DNA of 64,000 bases from Bacillus massiliglaciei (lineage in GTDB: Bacteria > Bacillota > Bacilli > Bacillales > DSM-1321). The translations under genes and the position numbers were made by a program. The notes under the pieces were generated by a model. The model was not told the origin of the DNA and did not search any database. It saw only the letters and a list, made by a program, of their open reading frames with translations. Below, one piece after another: positions 63,541 to 64,000 of the stretch (its first letter is position 1; each line of letters starts with the position of its first letter). The stretch spans positions 876,576 to 940,575 of the forward strand of contig NZ_LT622360.1 in the NCBI RefSeq assembly GCF_900098925.1, written 5' to 3'.

Positions 63541-64000
63541 ACTGACCTATTCATTTGAGACAGTAATAAAACACCTTCTTAGGCTGCCATATCACCAAAC
63601 TCTATTGGTGTGTGGTAGCCTAATTTTTCTTGGATACGCTCTTCGTTATAATAACTCATAAATTGATCCACACGTTCCTTTACTTCTTCTAGCGACAAAG
63701 AATGGAATTTAACAAACTGAAATTCTTCTGATTTAAGGTTGGAGTGGAAAGACTCAATCACTGCGTTGTCCCAACAGTTTCCCCTGCGTGACATACTACC
63801 AACTAAATTCTTTTCTTTAATCCGATTCTGATAAGCATAAGAAGAATAGACACTTCCTTGATCTGAATGGATGATGACTCCTTTAGGGTTTCCTCGCTTT
63901 TCTAGTGCTTCATTCAAGGTATCAATCACCAAAGGAATTTGTTGATGAGTATAAAGTTTATAGGCAACAATTTGATTATTAAACAAGTCCATGATCGTTG
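63541..64000 (-). mobile_element. IS3-family element, one end (continues past window)
   Basis: Probable terminal repeat TGACCTATTCATTTGAGACAG at 63541-63561, then the transposase gene. The left flank AAAAAGCCGGCTT looks like part of a terminator. Confidence 0.7.
63579..64000 (-). CDS. IS3-family transposase OrfB, C-terminal part (cut by window edge)
   Basis: About 139 residues of the rve integrase core: MDLFNNQIVAYKLYTHQQ, second Asp in VIIHSDQGSVYSS, Glu in DNAVIESFHSNLK, end YYNEERIQEKLGYHTPIEFG. The frame is open through the right edge; the first residues (TI before MDLF) agree with the conserved first-Asp motif. Different tail from the remnant at 3.9 kb, so not the same IS. Confidence 0.92.
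   Translation of the reverse strand, partial: TIMDLFNNQIVAYKLYTHQQIPLVIDTLNEALEKRGNPKGVIIHSDQGSVYSSYAYQNRIKEKNLVGSMSRRGNCWDNAVIESFHSNLKSEEFQFVKFHSLSLEEVKERVDQFMSYYNEERIQEKLGYHTPIEFGDMAA

Overview
The window comes from a low-GC, endospore-forming Firmicute of the Bacillaceae, close to Bacillus in gene content; I cannot fix genus or species. Evidence: strong AGGAGG-type ribosome binding sites, frequent TTG/GTG starts, U-tailed hairpin terminators, CtsR boxes before clpE, cre-like CcpA sites on sugar genes, CotF-type and manganese-catalase spore-coat proteins, an adhB/yra spore cluster, and IS150-, IS21- and IS200-type elements.

Layout. 0-3 kb: the end of an acid-sugar operon (LarA-family racemase/epimerase, DtnK kinase, PdxA2 dehydrogenase). 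3-5 kb: a methionine aminopeptidase and a decayed IS150-like element. 5-9.3 kb: a four-gene operon (double-PadR regulator, metallo-beta-lactamase-fold hydrolase, membrane GTPase, acyl-CoA dehydrogenase). 9.3-17 kb: envelope genes (phosphodiester glycosidase-like lipoprotein, TagF/TagB-type glycerophosphotransferase, SGNH hydrolase) and a DUF6270-type gene split by an IS21 element. 17-27 kb: an accessory island with a broken XerC-like recombinase, an intact large tyrosine recombinase with a small partner gene, and a TPP-riboswitch operon of LuxE, LuxC, an ABC importer and an SDR. 27-30 kb: a decay zone with two VOC genes each stopped at a Trp codon. 30.8-33.3 kb: adhB with four small CotF-family coat-type genes. 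33.5-39 kb: TetR/MFS, MarR/DoxX, a divergent Nramp-like transporter and a cupin. 39-43.4 kb: a xylose operon (xylB, xylE, galM) with XylR-like and cre sites. 43.4-48.7 kb: IS200, a YuiF-type antiporter, and a group II intron sitting at the terminator of a Zn-alcohol dehydrogenase. 48.8-63.4 kb: mostly housekeeping and sporulation genes (FAD amine oxidase, Mn-catalase, pullulanase, beta-helix protein, ClpE, NlpC/P60 endopeptidase, nitronate monooxygenase, LysR). The window ends inside another IS3-family transposase.

The most interesting unit is the operon at 20.4-26.4 kb. A thiamin pyrophosphate riboswitch with a following terminator precedes a carboxylic acid-activating LuxE protein, a LuxC acyl reductase, a complete NMT1/THI5-type ABC importer and a short-chain dehydrogenase, five of the six genes being joined by 4-bp overlaps or an 11-bp gap. 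There is no luciferase and no LuxD acyltransferase. The simplest reading, which is inference, is import of a carboxylic acid related to thiamin and its reduction acid to aldehyde to alcohol for salvage. In this copy luxC has an apparent one-base deletion near its 5' end, so it may be off, may reinitiate, or may contain a sequence error.
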